Assembly: GCF_008831285.2 (NCBI RefSeq)
Contig: NC_045146.1
Span: 18,655,149-18,719,148, forward strand
Reading direction: 5' to 3'
Source of the DNA: Nymphaea colorata
Taxonomy: Eukaryota > Streptophyta > Magnoliopsida > Nymphaeales > Nymphaeaceae
Length of the DNA: 64,000 nucleotides
The notes under the pieces were generated by a model. That model was given only the letters and a program-made list of their open reading frames with translations, had not been told where the DNA came from and did no database searches. Below are positions 63,930 through 64,000 of this stretch, piece after piece. Within the stretch, counting starts at the first letter, position 1, and each line of letters starts with the position of its first letter. Made by a program: the position numbers and the translations under genes.

Positions 63930-64000
63930 TAATCAGATGAATCATACTGTAGACATGAAAGAGTAAAAACTCAGCAGGACCTGACCTTTCCTTATATGTA

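Larger units (their letters stand above)
63590..64000 (+). mobile_element. Plastid-derived insertion carrying decayed psbL and psbJ
   Basis: Colinear remnants of psbL and psbJ, in the order and orientation of the plastid psbE-psbF-psbL-psbJ operon, lie about 96 bases apart. The sequence upstream of 63590 does not resemble psbF or the psbF-psbL spacer, so the left junction is close to the psbL start. The right junction is not seen and may lie beyond the window. The source could be plastid DNA directly or a plastid segment passed through the mitochondrion. Confidence 0.85.

Noticed and set aside
1-64000. CRISPR arrays, tRNA or rRNA genes, bacterial operon features
   Set aside because: No regularly spaced repeats, no cloverleaf or rRNA sequence recognised by eye; the sequence is plant nuclear DNA. 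A tRNA or snoRNA scan would be needed to exclude small RNA genes.

Overview
This window is nuclear DNA of a flowering plant. The evidence is GT-AG introns of about 90 to 4,200 bases, AT-rich intergenic DNA full of (TA)n and (GA)n microsatellites, plant-type gene families, small transposons of the MITE class and a decayed piece of plastid DNA. I cannot name the species. Six protein-coding genes can be supported; all coordinates and joins below were worked out by hand from reading frames, splice signals and remembered family sequences, and nothing was run against a database.

Layout. (1) 209-1859, minus: C2H2 zinc-finger exonuclease of the DEDD / RNA exonuclease 4-like class; it runs off the left edge and its first catalytic motif looks destroyed. 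(2) About 1.9-15.6 kb: no supportable gene; microsatellites, a CT-rich tract, a fold-back palindrome and an inverted-repeat element. (3) 16546-20481, plus: Raf-like (HT1-type) protein kinase, 3 coding exons, 352 residues, with three short upstream reading frames in its leader. (4) About 20.5-31.0 kb: no supportable gene; a diverged direct repeat and a possible small transposon. (5) 31348-35668, plus: kinesin light chain-related TPR protein, 3 coding exons, 794 residues. (6) 37863-52734, minus: DCAF1, the CUL4-DDB1 substrate receptor, 14 coding exons, 1,930 residues, every junction phase-consistent. (7) 55312-57456, minus: ribosomal protein L26, 147 residues, with a leader intron and ribosomal-protein-type promoter motifs. 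(8) 58.2-61.6 kb: a cluster of small hAT-like elements, three of them with readable 8-bp target duplications, one nested in another. (9) 62010-62920, plus: NFD6-like small organelle protein, 98 residues. (10) 63590 to the right edge: plastid-derived DNA carrying decayed psbL and psbJ.

The genes do not form a pathway. They are ordinary, independently regulated plant genes: protein kinase signalling, microtubule/cellulose synthase attachment, ubiquitin ligation, translation and an organelle protein. KLCR and DCAF1 are convergent, with about 2.2 kb between their stop codons. I found no undescribed multi-gene system. The items most worth a second look are the plastid psbL-psbJ insertion, the exonuclease that seems to have lost its catalytic DxE motif, the uORF-rich kinase leader, and the nested family of about 180-bp transposons with intact target duplications.
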